Shown: one piece after another, positions 8,801 through 15,816 of the stretch
Layout: each line of letters starts with the position of its first letter
How positions within the stretch are numbered: position 1 is the first letter of the stretch
NCBI RefSeq assembly: GCF_938017705.1
Contig: NZ_CALIIS010000010.1
Span: 1-20,532 of the forward strand
Source: an uncultured Campylobacter sp.
Lineage (GTDB): Bacteria > Campylobacterota > Campylobacteria > Campylobacterales > Campylobacteraceae
Direction of reading: 5' to 3'
DNA: 20,532 bases
Notes under the pieces: generated by a model
What the model was told of the DNA's origin: nothing
Seen by the model: only the letters and a program-made list of their open reading frames with translations
Databases searched by the model: none
Position numbers and translations under genes: made by a program

Positions 8801-8988
8801 GCGACGACGTCGGCGATCGTCTGCGCATCCGCGCCGCTATACGTAGCGCTTACGACGATTTGTGGCGGCGTGAGCTGCGGATATTCCTCGACGGAGGAAT
8901 TTTTAAGAGCCAAAACGCCCGCGATTACGATGATGATCGAAACGACGCAGGCAAAAACGGGGCGGTTGATGAAAAATTTAGAAAACAT
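5830..8988 (-). CDS. cmeB: CmeB-type RND multidrug efflux transporter (HAE1 family)
   Basis: 1052 residues, full length for an AcrB-like pump. In the inner membrane it exports drugs, bile salts and other amphipaths using the proton gradient. The first helix is followed by a large periplasmic porter loop (about 35-335). Helices TM2-TM6 follow from about 340, and TM4 carries the proton-relay pair Asp409-Asp410 (GIVVDDAIIVIEN). The second periplasmic loop is at about 565-870. TM10 carries Lys939 (GLAAKNAILIVEFA), and MRFRPIVMTS at about 969-978 contains the conserved TM11 arginine. All three relay elements are present, so it looks functional. Its ATG overlaps the cmeA stop by one base (TAATG), which indicates translational coupling. 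Substrate range cannot be read from the sequence. Confidence 0.94.
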   Translation of the reverse strand: MFSKFFINRPVFACVVSIIIVIAGVLALKNSSVEEYPQLTPPQIVVSATYSGADAQTIADVVAAPLENAINGVENMIYMESSASSSGDIRINVYFQIGTNPADAKVNVNNRVTPALTLLPDEVRRYGVTVTERSSTMLEVLAFYDPSEQMDVVEMQNYVAINVVDELKRVPGVGEAQALGTKDYAMRIWVKPELLKKFNVTTAEIIAAISEQNSQYAAGKMGEQPMNLGNPYVYAIKPEGRLKTVEEFENIIIRAQKDGNFLRVKDVAEVKLGGASYNISAKFNGKEMVPVLIFMQSGANALAVVEAVNKRIDELKPNFPGELTYDVAYDTTSFVKVSIEEVIYTFIEALILVIIVMYMFLGNLRATIIPTLAAPVSICGAFIGIYAFGFSINLITLFALILAIGIVVDDAIIVIENVERILHEEPQLSVKEATTKAMGEIVAPVISIVLVLSAVFVPVAFMEGFTGVMQRQFALTLVASVCFSGFVALTLTPALCALILQKKESEPFFFIRWFNNLFSISTKIYAAGVGMVLRHVLISLVFVGIIIYAMIELLKLTPSGLVPNEDKGSIMAMTTLPSASTLPRTEADQDFIASIAKKYPNVKDITQITGYDMLAGALRENAGAFFMKLKDWKDRPGDENSNFALAAALNGQLYGADRNSMTYVVTPPPIMGLSLTGGFELYAQSTTGKSYDEIRADMDRVTAKANQHPALKLVRTTLDTDFPQYKLYLDKEKVKMLGVKIADIFTVLNSTIGQYYINDFNLMGRTFKVYIRATQNYRDDPNDLKSLYVRSASGDLIPLNSLVRLERSLGPDSVNRFNAFPAAQIMGEPNTGYTSGQAIAAIQEVIKEELPSGYSIGWAGSAYQEVSETGKGSQAFVFGMIFVFLILAAQYERWLMPLAVLTAVPFSVFGALVFTYFRGLNNDIYFQIGLLLLIGLAAKNAILIVEFAMNEHLNNHRSIADAAIEAAKMRFRPIVMTSLAFGLGVLPMVIATGAGAASRHALGTGVVGGMLAASTIAIFFVPLFFYLLESFNAWLDRRGKKVQTNEVNDENK

Positions 8989-10121
8989 TATTTCCCGCTT
9001 TCCGCATTGCTCTGAGACGGTTGCTCGTTAGGCTGCCCCGCTACGTAAGGATCGGTGCTTGCGGGTACGGGAGTTACCTTGGAGCCCACGTTGATTTTTT
9101 TAAAATTATCTAAAATGATCTGATCGCCGTCTTGCAGCCCGCTTGAGATCGTCGCCGTGCGGGTATCTTGCGCTGCGATTTTGACCATCTTTTTAGCGAC
9201 CTTTCCGTCTTGCACGACATAGACTATGGTGTTGCTAAGATCTTGCTTGAGCGCAACTTGCGGAATTTTAAAGCCGTTTTTCTGATAAAAGCCATCGACG
9301 CTTATTTTGGTAAAAACGCCCGGACGAATTTCCAAGCTTGGATTTGGAATTTGAGCTTTGGCGCTGACGGACGCGGTATTTGTATTGATGACGCTATCGA
9401 TGAAGCTTAACGTGCCGTTGTAGTCCTTGCCGCCGAGATTTATGCTTACCTGACGACCCAGCTGCTTCCACTGCCCGTTTTTTAAATTTGCATCAAGTTC
9501 CAGTCTATCGACGTCCGCAATACCGAATTCTACGTCGATCGGATCAAATTTAGAAAGCCTAACCAGATCCTCGCCCACGTTTACGTATGCGCCTACGTCC
9601 TTTTGCGTATCGCCCGCCATGCCGTCAAAAGGCGCGGTCACGAGCGAGTGGTCAAAATCAATCTTGGCGCTTTTAAAATTTGCTTCAGCCACCATAAACG
9701 CGGCCTTTGCGGTATCGAAATCCTTTTGAGAGATCGTGTTGCTAGCTTTTAGCGCTTTAGCTCTTTTGTAGTCCGCCGAGGCGTTTTGCAGATTAGCGTT
9801 TGCGCTGTCAAACGCCGCTTGGTAGCGCGAGCGGTCGATCTCGTAGAGCACGTCGCCCTTTTTGACGCTGTGGCCAGGTTCAAAAAGCTGCTTTTCGATG
9901 GTGCCCGAAACCTGCGGCTTTAACATTATCTCAAGCTCGCTTACGGTCTGTCCGTTAAATTTCAAAATTATCGGCACGTCGGCGGATTTGGCGGTAAATA
10001 CGCCAACCGGCAGCGCGGGAGCCTCACCACTTTGTTTTGCGCCGCTTTCCTCCTTTTTTTCAAAATAGGAGCAGCCCGAAACCAAAAATGCTGCGAAAAT
10101 CAAACTAGCGACTTTTTTCAT
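8988..10121 (-). CDS. cmeA: CmeA-type periplasmic membrane fusion protein of the RND pump
   Basis: 377 residues. It is the periplasmic adaptor linking CmeB to CmeC. The N-terminal signal has a lipobox (V14-S15-G16-C17), so it is anchored to the inner membrane by lipidated Cys17. Then follow the lipoyl-like domain half (about 55-95, with KPQVSGTIEKQLFEPGHSVK), an alpha-helical hairpin (about 100-150) and the second lipoyl half with SLVTAPFDGMAGD. The beta-barrel (about 185-270) and membrane-proximal domain (about 280-355) complete the HlyD/AcrA order. The C-terminal 25 residues are Pro/Gln/Ser-rich and probably disordered. The ATG follows an AGAGGAAATTAC site. First gene of cmeABC; the promoter and operator lie directly upstream. 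Confidence 0.92.
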   Translation of the reverse strand: MKKVASLIFAAFLVSGCSYFEKKEESGAKQSGEAPALPVGVFTAKSADVPIILKFNGQTVSELEIMLKPQVSGTIEKQLFEPGHSVKKGDVLYEIDRSRYQAAFDSANANLQNASADYKRAKALKASNTISQKDFDTAKAAFMVAEANFKSAKIDFDHSLVTAPFDGMAGDTQKDVGAYVNVGEDLVRLSKFDPIDVEFGIADVDRLELDANLKNGQWKQLGRQVSINLGGKDYNGTLSFIDSVINTNTASVSAKAQIPNPSLEIRPGVFTKISVDGFYQKNGFKIPQVALKQDLSNTIVYVVQDGKVAKKMVKIAAQDTRTATISSGLQDGDQIILDNFKKINVGSKVTPVPASTDPYVAGQPNEQPSQSNAESGK

Positions 10122-10159
10122 GTAATTTCCTCTAATTAGGTAGGTTAAAATTTTGTATT

Positions 10160-10175
10160 TGTAATAGTTATTACG
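10160..10175. promoter_or_regulatory. CmeR-type operator (TetR-family inverted repeat)
   Basis: TGTAATAGTTATTACG contains the perfect inverted repeat GTAATA-GT-TATTAC at 10161-10174. The published C. jejuni CmeR site in the cmeABC promoter, as I recall it, is TGTAATAAATATTACA. The two differ only in the two centre bases and the last base. It lies 38 bases upstream of the cmeA ATG and just downstream of the predicted -10 box, a position suited to repression. The CmeR identity rests on recall of the site and was not checked by search. Confidence 0.75.
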
Positions 10176-10187
10176 AGACGAACGTAG

Positions 10188-10193
10188 ATTATA
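10188..10193 (-). promoter_or_regulatory. Predicted -10 box of the cmeABC promoter
   Basis: The minus strand has TATAAT within TTTTTAATATAATCTACG. Upstream, toward 10230, lies AT-rich sequence with T-runs, as is usual for Campylobacter sigma-70 promoters, which lack a strong -35. A start point would fall near 10180, with the operator immediately after it. Confidence 0.6.
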
Positions 10194-10268
10194 TTAAAAA
10201 CTACATAAAGAAAACTTAAATTTAGCCCGTAAAATAATTTACCGAGTGGAATTATAGCGGAATTTCGA

Positions 10269-10274
10269 TATAAT
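10269..10274 (+). promoter_or_regulatory. Predicted -10 box for the thiD-like gene
   Basis: TATAAT lies within TTTCGATATAATCGCG, 25 bases upstream of the ATG at 10300. It diverges from the cmeABC promoter in the same 178-base spacer. No clear -35 is seen. Confidence 0.5.
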
Positions 10275-10299
10275 CGCGCTAAAATTTTAAAGGCTTTTT

Positions 10300-11400
10300 A
10301 TGAGAAAAATTCTTACTATCGCGGGTTCGGACAGCGGCGGCGGCGCGGGCATCCAGGCAGATATCAAGACGATCAGCGCGCATAAGATGTTTGCAATGAG
10401 CGCTATTACGGCGCTTACGGCGCAAAATTCGCGCGGCGTATTCGGCGTACTGGACATTTCGCCAGATTTTGTAGAGGCGCAGCTCGATGCGATTTTTAGC
10501 GACATCTTTCCGGACGCCGTTAAAATCGGAATGATCTCCAATGAGGGGGTTGCCGAAGCCATCGCAAAGAGCCTGAGCAAGCACGGCGCAAAAAACGTCG
10601 TCTTAGATCCCGTGATGGTCGCTACTAGCGGCGGAGTTTTGATGAAACAAAGCGCGCTGCATGCGCTAAAATACAAGCTCGCTCCCGCCGCGGAAATTAT
10701 CACGCCCAACGTACGCGAGGCCGAGGTTTTGGCGGAGATGAAAATTTCAAGCTTAGCCGATATGCGCGCCGCAGCGGTTAAAATTTCGCAGTTTTTCGGC
10801 GGCGCGATTTTGATCAAAGGCGGTGATCTTGCCGATTTGAGCGAGACTCGCGGCGCGACGGAAACGGACGCGGCGCAAAATTTTAAAGCTTTTGGGCGCG
10901 AAACGAGCGAAAATGGCGCACGCGAAAATTTTGCGGGTTCGATGAAGAGTGCAAATTTTGCGGATGAAAATTTTACTAGCAAAGGCGTAAATTTAACGGC
11001 GAGCGCGGAGCCTTCTTTTGAACAAAATTTATCTGCAGCCTCCCTAGGCGCTGGTTTTGAACCGAGCGGAGAGGACGCGGATTTGAGAAATTTAGCAGTC
11101 GATATTTTGTACGAAAACGGCAAATTTTATGAGTTTTCCGTACCTAAAATTTCTACGCGCAACACCCACGGCACGGGCTGCACGCTCTCAAGCGCGATCG
11201 CATGCGCGCTGGCGGCGGGGCTTAGCCTGCCCGCAGCCGTTGCCCATGCCAAGGGCTTCGTGCGCAGGGCGCTTGGCTGGAGTGAGCAGATCGGGCACGG
11301 ATGCGGCGCGATAGATCATTATTTCACGGTCCAAGATCCCTTCGGCGCGGACTTTGGCGGATCTTGCGCGAACGAAATAAAAATTATTTCCCTAGATTAA
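10300..11400 (+). CDS. thiD: Hydroxymethylpyrimidine (phosphate) kinase ThiD with an internal insertion
   Basis: 366 residues, about 100 more than a typical ThiD. The enzyme phosphorylates HMP and HMP-P in thiamine synthesis in the cytoplasm. The substrate-binding opening ILTIAGSDSGGGAGIQADIK is at 4-23. Then come VVLDPVMVATSGG (about 100-112) and TPNVREAEVL (about 135-144), and the family anion-hole motif NTHGTGCTLSSAI is at 288-300 with Gly293 and Cys294. Between LIKGGDLAD (about 171-179) and LAVDILYENG (about 265-274) lies a low-complexity, Asn/Ala/Ser/Glu-rich segment of about 85 residues. It is absent from the family as I know it and is encoded by AAATTT-rich DNA. The C-terminal 35 residues also exceed the usual end. 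The gene starts divergently from cmeABC, with an AAAGGC site. Confidence 0.88.
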   Translation: MRKILTIAGSDSGGGAGIQADIKTISAHKMFAMSAITALTAQNSRGVFGVLDISPDFVEAQLDAIFSDIFPDAVKIGMISNEGVAEAIAKSLSKHGAKNVVLDPVMVATSGGVLMKQSALHALKYKLAPAAEIITPNVREAEVLAEMKISSLADMRAAAVKISQFFGGAILIKGGDLADLSETRGATETDAAQNFKAFGRETSENGARENFAGSMKSANFADENFTSKGVNLTASAEPSFEQNLSAASLGAGFEPSGEDADLRNLAVDILYENGKFYEFSVPKISTRNTHGTGCTLSSAIACALAAGLSLPAAVAHAKGFVRRALGWSEQIGHGCGAIDHYFTVQDPFGADFGGSCANEIKIISLD

Positions 11401-11985
11401 AATTTAAAGCGCTCGTTGAAATCCCTGCATTCGTAAAATTTCAAAATTCCGCTGCTATTAAATTTAACCTAGCGGCACGAGATCGTCCGAATGGCTCGTC
11501 GCGACTTGTGATAAACGGCGGGATTGCGCGGCTAAAAAGCGTGCGCTACGAGAATATGCGTACTTAAAATTTTAGTTGATTTTTAGGCATCATAATCCGC
11601 GTAGAATTTTAAAGAATTTTTGAATTTTATTGTAGGGTTCGCGTTGCAAGTTAGGGCTTTCCTTATTTGCCTTATGCTATAGCCCTGCTTCGTGGCATTG
11701 TTAAATTTGCGTTATTTCTTATAGGTCTTTATACGCGAAAAAAGTGGATTATAAATATAAGCTAGTCATGCACTCACTGCTCACGTTACTACCTGCCTTC
11801 GCCCCTTCAAGGTAGATGCATCATTGTATGCCCGACCATTGCGCTATACTTGCCGCAGTATTGCGACACCGCTGCAAACTTGCGATCCATGCCTGTCGAC
11901 TCATATTCGCTGAGCTTGCTAAAATTCCAAATTTTCTAGCAAAAGAGTTATAATGGCTAAAATTACGTAAATTTAGGAATTTAAA
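11401..11985. other. Gene-free stretch of 585 bases
   Basis: I find no supported gene on either strand. The left part (to about 11760) is AAATTT-rich spacer. The right part (about 11770-11935) is different: fewer AAATTT words, more even composition and a 6-bp hairpin (CTACCT 11789-11794, AGGTAG 11810-11815). On the minus strand this right part has a short open run with the peptide IYLEGAKAGSNVSSECMTSL, but no start with a ribosome site and stops on either side. It could be a gene remnant or a dispersed intergenic repeat. A promoter for the MFS gene lies at its right end. Confidence 0.5.
11949..11954 (+). promoter_or_regulatory. Predicted -10 box for the MFS transporter gene
   Basis: TATAAT in AGAGTTATAATGGC, 31 bases upstream of the ATG at 11986. 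No clear -35 box, as is common in this genus. Confidence 0.5.
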
Positions 11986-13137
11986 ATGCACTGCAAAAAA
12001 GGACTACTACTCTTAATCATCGTCTCAGGGATAATCTCTGCCGCAGATAACTGGATCGCATCGCTACTGCTACCTAGCATCGCAGATACGTTTGGGGTGC
12101 AGGTGGGCGCCGCCTCCGCAGTTTTGACGGCATATCTGATCCCCTATGGCTTACTTCAGCCGGTTTACGGACATCTTAGCGATCGCTACGGCAGAGGTAA
12201 AATTTTAATTCTGCTAATGCTCTTTTTGGCGATATTTACGCTTCTTTGCTCCACTGCAAAAAGTCTAGCGTGGCTTGTTTTATTTCGCTTTTGCACGGGA
12301 TGCGCGGCAGCGGGTATAATCGCTGTCTGCCTCGGCGTTATAGGCGATGCATATGACGAGAAGGATAGACAAAAAATCGTAGCGATATTTCTGGGTTCGG
12401 TATTTTTAGGGCAGGGGCTGAGTGCGGCTTTAGGCGGATGGGCGGTGGCTAGATTTTCTTGGAGGGAGATATTTTTAGCCTTTTCTGCGCTGTCTGCAGT
12501 ATCTTTCGTATCACTATTTACGCTAAATTTCAAAGACGCTCCGAAAAGCGGAGGCGAAAGCTTCGTAAAATCCCTAGCTAGCTTGCGTGGTGATGCTGCG
12601 CTTTTGAGAAGCTATTTTTTGGCTTTATGTAACGGCGTAATCGTGCTTGGGGCGTATTCATTCATAGGCGCTTATCTACTTAAAAAGCTGGGCTTGAGCT
12701 CAAATTTTGCCGGAGCCTGCCTTATGCTTTACGGCGTCGCTTGCTTTTTGGCAGGAAACGCTGCTAGATATTTAAAAGAGAAGTTGCCGCTAAAAGAAAT
12801 TCTATCCCTCGGCTTTTTAGCGTCCGCTTCTGCGCTGTGCCTTTTGGCGAGTTGCTTCGCTGCCACTGCATATGTAGGGACGTTTTTGCTGGGATTCGGC
12901 TATGTTTGCGCGCAGTCCGTCCTAGCAAGCGCAGCGCTTCGTTGTGGCTCCGCCAAAGGTCTATCCTCTGGGATCATAGGCACGGCGATATTTTTCGGAG
13001 GCGGCATTGGTACTGCCGTAGGTGGCAAGGCGCTTGAATATTTAAGCTACCAAGGGCTATTTTGCGGCTTTGCTGCGTTAGCCGCCGCGCTGCTGATTTT
13101 TTACCGTGCAAGCTTTAAGGGCACGCGTGAAATTTAA
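11986..13137 (+). CDS. Major facilitator superfamily transporter (DHA1-like)
   Basis: 383 residues, almost entirely hydrophobic, with about 12 predicted inner-membrane helices. The MFS motif A is clear in the loop after TM2: GHLSDRYGRGK at 62-72. In TM5, GQGLSAALGG (142-151) resembles the antiporter motif C, but with Ser in place of the usual Pro. TM1 carries an acidic residue (D21). These features fit the DHA1 drug:proton antiporter branch (Bcr, EmrD and sugar-efflux relatives), so export of a small molecule is likely; the substrate is not readable. A short polar loop at about 180-200 separates the halves. It has its own promoter; the yagU remnant follows 32 bases later. Confidence 0.85.
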   Translation: MHCKKGLLLLIIVSGIISAADNWIASLLLPSIADTFGVQVGAASAVLTAYLIPYGLLQPVYGHLSDRYGRGKILILLMLFLAIFTLLCSTAKSLAWLVLFRFCTGCAAAGIIAVCLGVIGDAYDEKDRQKIVAIFLGSVFLGQGLSAALGGWAVARFSWREIFLAFSALSAVSFVSLFTLNFKDAPKSGGESFVKSLASLRGDAALLRSYFLALCNGVIVLGAYSFIGAYLLKKLGLSSNFAGACLMLYGVACFLAGNAARYLKEKLPLKEILSLGFLASASALCLLASCFAATAYVGTFLLGFGYVCAQSVLASAALRCGSAKGLSSGIIGTAIFFGGGIGTAVGGKALEYLSYQGLFCGFAALAAALLIFYRASFKGTREI

Positions 13138-13169
13138 TGCTCCGCAACAATAGCAAAATTTAAAATTAA

Positions 13170-13439
13170 GCACACTTCGCTGTCGAGAAATTTCCTAAAA
13201 TTACGCTATTTCAGGGCGCTGCATTCGGTATCGTCGTAAATATCGCAGTGCATTGCATCACGCTGCCGCTTTTAGGACTTACACCACCGCTTTTTCAGCT
13301 TCCGTGGTATGAGTTCGTTTCGGGATTTTTTGGGCACGCGGTTTGGTTTTGGGCGATCGAAGTATTCCGCCGCGATCTACGAAATCGCGTAACGGGTGAG
13401 CCCGATCCCGCGGACCGCCCAAGCGCTTCGCTCTTCTAG
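13170..13439 (+). pseudogene. yagU: 5'-truncated remnant of yagU (DUF1440 inner membrane protein)
   Basis: A frame open from 13170 to the TAG at 13437-13439 encodes 89 residues without a proper start; a TAA at 13167-13169 precedes it. The product matches the C-terminal part of E. coli YagU as I recall it. FPKITLFQGAAFG corresponds to FPKIKLWQG, LGLTPPLFQLPWYEFVS to MGLTPPVFDLPWYENVS, and FGHAVWFWAIEVFRRDLRNR to [20 protein letters not shown]. The full protein is about 200 residues, so more than half is missing from the N-terminus. An internal GTG at 13248 could give a 63-residue piece, but it lacks a good ribosome site. YagU is an inner membrane protein linked to acid resistance in E. coli. 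The remnant ends 8 bases before a strong terminator. Confidence 0.8.
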
Positions 13440-13447
13440 CTAAATTT

Positions 13448-13487
13448 GGAATTCCGCCCCGTTTAGTGCGGAATTCCATCATTTTTT
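13448..13487 (+). terminator. Rho-independent terminator after the yagU remnant
   Basis: A 10-bp perfect stem, GGAATTCCGC (13448-13457) and GCGGAATTCC (13468-13477), has a 10-base loop and is followed by ATCATTTTTT. One more T-A pair extends the stem. It separates the MFS/yagU unit from the tannase gene. Confidence 0.8.
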
Positions 13488-13521
13488 ATAAACGCAGTAA
13501 AATCACGATAAATTTTTATGT

Positions 13522-13527
13522 TAAAAT
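13522..13527 (+). promoter_or_regulatory. Possible -10 box for the tannase-family gene
   Basis: TAAAAT within TTTTTATGTTAAAATTATG, 31 bases upstream of the ATG at 13559 and after the terminator. The surroundings are AT-rich with no -35, so other boxes are possible. Confidence 0.3.
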
Positions 13528-13558
13528 TATGATTAATAAAATTTCAAAAGGAGCGGCA

Positions 13559-15142
13559 ATGAAATATAAAATTCTAGTTGCAACCTTTACGGCTGCTCTG
13601 GGCTTACAGGGAGCGCTTGCGAGCGATTTTGACGAGCAGGCTTGCGCGGCGCTAAAGGGCGCAAAAATTTACGATACAAAGATCAGTGAAGCGATCTGGA
13701 ATCAAAGCGGCGAAATCGGCGCCGATAGGATATCTGCGCTAACCGGCGGAGCCAAAAAGACGCTAAAAGCCGCGCCGCACTGCATAATTCACGGCGAGAT
13801 AGCCTCCCGCACGGGCTCGGACGGCAAGCATTACGGCATAAAATTTGAGCTGCGCTTGCCAGGCGATTGGAACGGCAAGCTGCTATTTCAGGGCGGAGGC
13901 GGTTTGGACGGCTTCGTAGCGCCGGCTCTTGGCGCCGTGCCTATCCGCACTAGCACTGCAACGCCTGCGCTTATGAGGGGCTATGCGGTCGTCACGACCG
14001 ATTCGGGACACCCTACGCCTACGCCCGAGTTCGGACTTGAGCAGCAGGCGCGGTTAGACTATGCCTATCAGGCCATCGGCAAGGTCGCGAGCGTCTCAAA
14101 GCAGCTGGTTTTTGCGGCATATAAAAAAGCGCCCGCGCACAGCTATTTTATGGGCTGCTCAAACGGCGGGCGCTCGGCTCTGATGGCGGCGCAGAGGTAT
14201 CCGCTGGAATTTGACGGCGTAATTGCGGCAAATCCTGGTTTTAGGCTTTCGCGCGCGGCGATCGCGGAGCAGTGGGACAACCGGCAGCTTATGAAGATCG
14301 CGCCTAAAAACGCCGCAGGGGATAAAATTGTCGCAAACGCCCTTACACAGGAGGATTTGGATAAGCTAAGCATGGCGGTTCTGGATAAATGCGATGCGCT
14401 AGACGGTCTAAAAGACGGCATTATCGGCGCTTGGGAGAGTTGTAAATTTGATCCTAGCGGCCTTGATCTAGCTAAAGAAAAAATTTCTGCGATAAAAGCG
14501 ATATTTGACGGCGCAAAAAACAGCAAGGGCGAGCAAATTTACAGCGGCTGGTTTTACGATGCCGGAGTAAATCAGCCCGGCTGGCGCATGTGGAAGCTTG
14601 GCGACTCGCAAACGGCAGAGCCAAATGCTAGAAATATCGTACTCTCGAAAGGCTCGATGAATTATTATTTCTTGACGCCGCCGCAACCGGAGTTTGATCT
14701 GATGAAATTTGATTTCGATAAGGACGTAGAGCGAACGTTCGAGACTGCGGCGATAAACGATGCGATTTCGACCAAGCTAGATAGCTTCCGCGCTAACGGC
14801 GGTAAGCTCATCATTGTAACGGGCGTTTCAGATCCCGTATTTTCGGCGATGGATCAGCGAGATTGGTTTAAAGAACTGCAAGAGACGAACGCGAACGCGA
14901 ACGAGTTTGCGCGATTTTTTGCGCTACCAGGGATGAACCACTGCGGCGGCGGTAACGGCATCGATGACGTCGATCCGCTAAGCGCGCTTGAAGCGTGGCA
15001 CGAGCAGGGCGCGGCGCCGTCTAGCCTGCTAGGCAAAAGCACGAGCCGCGTGGGTAAACATATCCCTATCTGCGCGTATCCGAAAGTGGCTACCTATGTA
15101 GGCGGCGACGAAAATAGCGCGAGCAGCTTTGAGTGCAGATGA
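13559..15142 (+). CDS. Secreted tannase/feruloyl esterase family protein
   Basis: 527 residues from the ATG at 13559, chosen because AAGGAG lies 5 nt upstream and it begins a clear Sec signal peptide (about 1-21, cleavage after ALA). The longer frame from 13466 would start inside the terminator. The family hydrolyses esters of phenolic acids. The catalytic set is complete and of the CS-D-HC type: Cys200-Ser201 in GCSNGGR, Asp425 in TGVSDPV, and His461-Cys462 in GMNHCGGG. The paired Cys residues normally bridge the catalytic Ser and His. CDALDGLKDGII (278-289) fits the lid-domain calcium site. It is probably periplasmic. A lipoprotein gene follows after 22 bases. The exact ester substrate (tannate, ferulate, mono-aryl terephthalate-like) cannot be told. 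The family is uncommon in Campylobacter to my knowledge. Confidence 0.88.
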   Translation: MKYKILVATFTAALGLQGALASDFDEQACAALKGAKIYDTKISEAIWNQSGEIGADRISALTGGAKKTLKAAPHCIIHGEIASRTGSDGKHYGIKFELRLPGDWNGKLLFQGGGGLDGFVAPALGAVPIRTSTATPALMRGYAVVTTDSGHPTPTPEFGLEQQARLDYAYQAIGKVASVSKQLVFAAYKKAPAHSYFMGCSNGGRSALMAAQRYPLEFDGVIAANPGFRLSRAAIAEQWDNRQLMKIAPKNAAGDKIVANALTQEDLDKLSMAVLDKCDALDGLKDGIIGAWESCKFDPSGLDLAKEKISAIKAIFDGAKNSKGEQIYSGWFYDAGVNQPGWRMWKLGDSQTAEPNARNIVLSKGSMNYYFLTPPQPEFDLMKFDFDKDVERTFETAAINDAISTKLDSFRANGGKLIIVTGVSDPVFSAMDQRDWFKELQETNANANEFARFFALPGMNHCGGGNGIDDVDPLSALEAWHEQGAAPSSLLGKSTSRVGKHIPICAYPKVATYVGGDENSASSFECR

Positions 15143-15164
15143 AATTCGATTTAAAGGAGTAAAG

Positions 15165-15641
15165 ATGAGAAGTAAAATTTTAATCGTGGCCTTTGCGGCG
15201 GCGCTTTTGTGCGGCTGCGCGGCGCATGATACAAAGCCAGGCAAGGATACGAGCGCAATGGATAAGAGGGGCGAAAGCGCGGCTGCGGACTGCGGCGCTA
15301 GTGAGGGCGTCTGCAAGGTGCCCGCGGTGCAGGGGCCGATGGTAGGCAGCGGCACGGATGAGCACGGCTGCTTGGTCGCCGCGGGGCAGAGCTTTTCAAA
15401 GATCAAGAATGGCTGCGTGCAGGTCTTTGACGTCGCGGACGTGAGGCTGGACGACCCTGATAACGCTACGCTCGCGATCTACGGGATATTTTCCGCGGAT
15501 AAAAGCAGGGTAGAAATTTTTTGGTCGAGCTTATCGCAGAGCGAAATTTTAAGCAAAGTTAAGGGTGGTTGCTACGTCTCGAAGGACGGCAAAATTTCGC
15601 TGCTAAAAAGCGGCAATAGCTATAAGATCCGCAGAAAATAG
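15165..15641 (+). CDS. Hypothetical lipoprotein with a DEHGC-type domain
   Basis: 158 residues from the ATG at 15165, which follows AAGGAGTAAAG. The signal peptide ends in a lipobox (L15-C16-G17-C18), so Cys18 is probably lipidated. A Ser/Ala/Lys-rich linker (about 20-60) follows. Then TDEHGCLVAAGQSFSKIKNG, followed by CVQVFDVADVRLDD, resembles a widespread small-lipoprotein domain whose usual form is DENGC..SAGY.WS...K.CI..FE. Its function is unknown to me. The second half (IYGIFSADKSRVEIFW, about 109-124) looks like a small beta domain. It lies 22 bases downstream of the tannase gene and is probably co-transcribed. A link to esterase function is possible but unsupported. Confidence 0.7.
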   Translation: MRSKILIVAFAAALLCGCAAHDTKPGKDTSAMDKRGESAAADCGASEGVCKVPAVQGPMVGSGTDEHGCLVAAGQSFSKIKNGCVQVFDVADVRLDDPDNATLAIYGIFSADKSRVEIFWSSLSQSEILSKVKGGCYVSKDGKISLLKSGNSYKIRRK

Positions 15642-15816
15642 CGGGTGAAATTTTAAGTCAGCCAAATTTCGCGCGCCGCGGAGAAATTTAATCCAAGCTC
15701 GCCAAAGCTCGGGCTGGTCTAGTAGAGTCTAAGGCTTAAATTTAGGGTAAGTTAATACCAAGCATTCGGTTATTTGCGGCATCTGCCGCCGATAAAATTT
15801 AATCAAAGGAGCAAAA

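Noticed and set aside
10287..11123. Long minus-strand open frame opposite thiD
   Set aside because: It mirrors the thiD codons; the plus strand has clear ThiD motifs and a ribosome site, while the mirror frame matches no family.
13466..13558. Upstream extension of the tannase gene from a GTG at 13466
   Set aside because: It begins inside the terminator loop and adds 31 residues before a clear signal peptide; the ATG at 13559 has AAGGAG at normal spacing.
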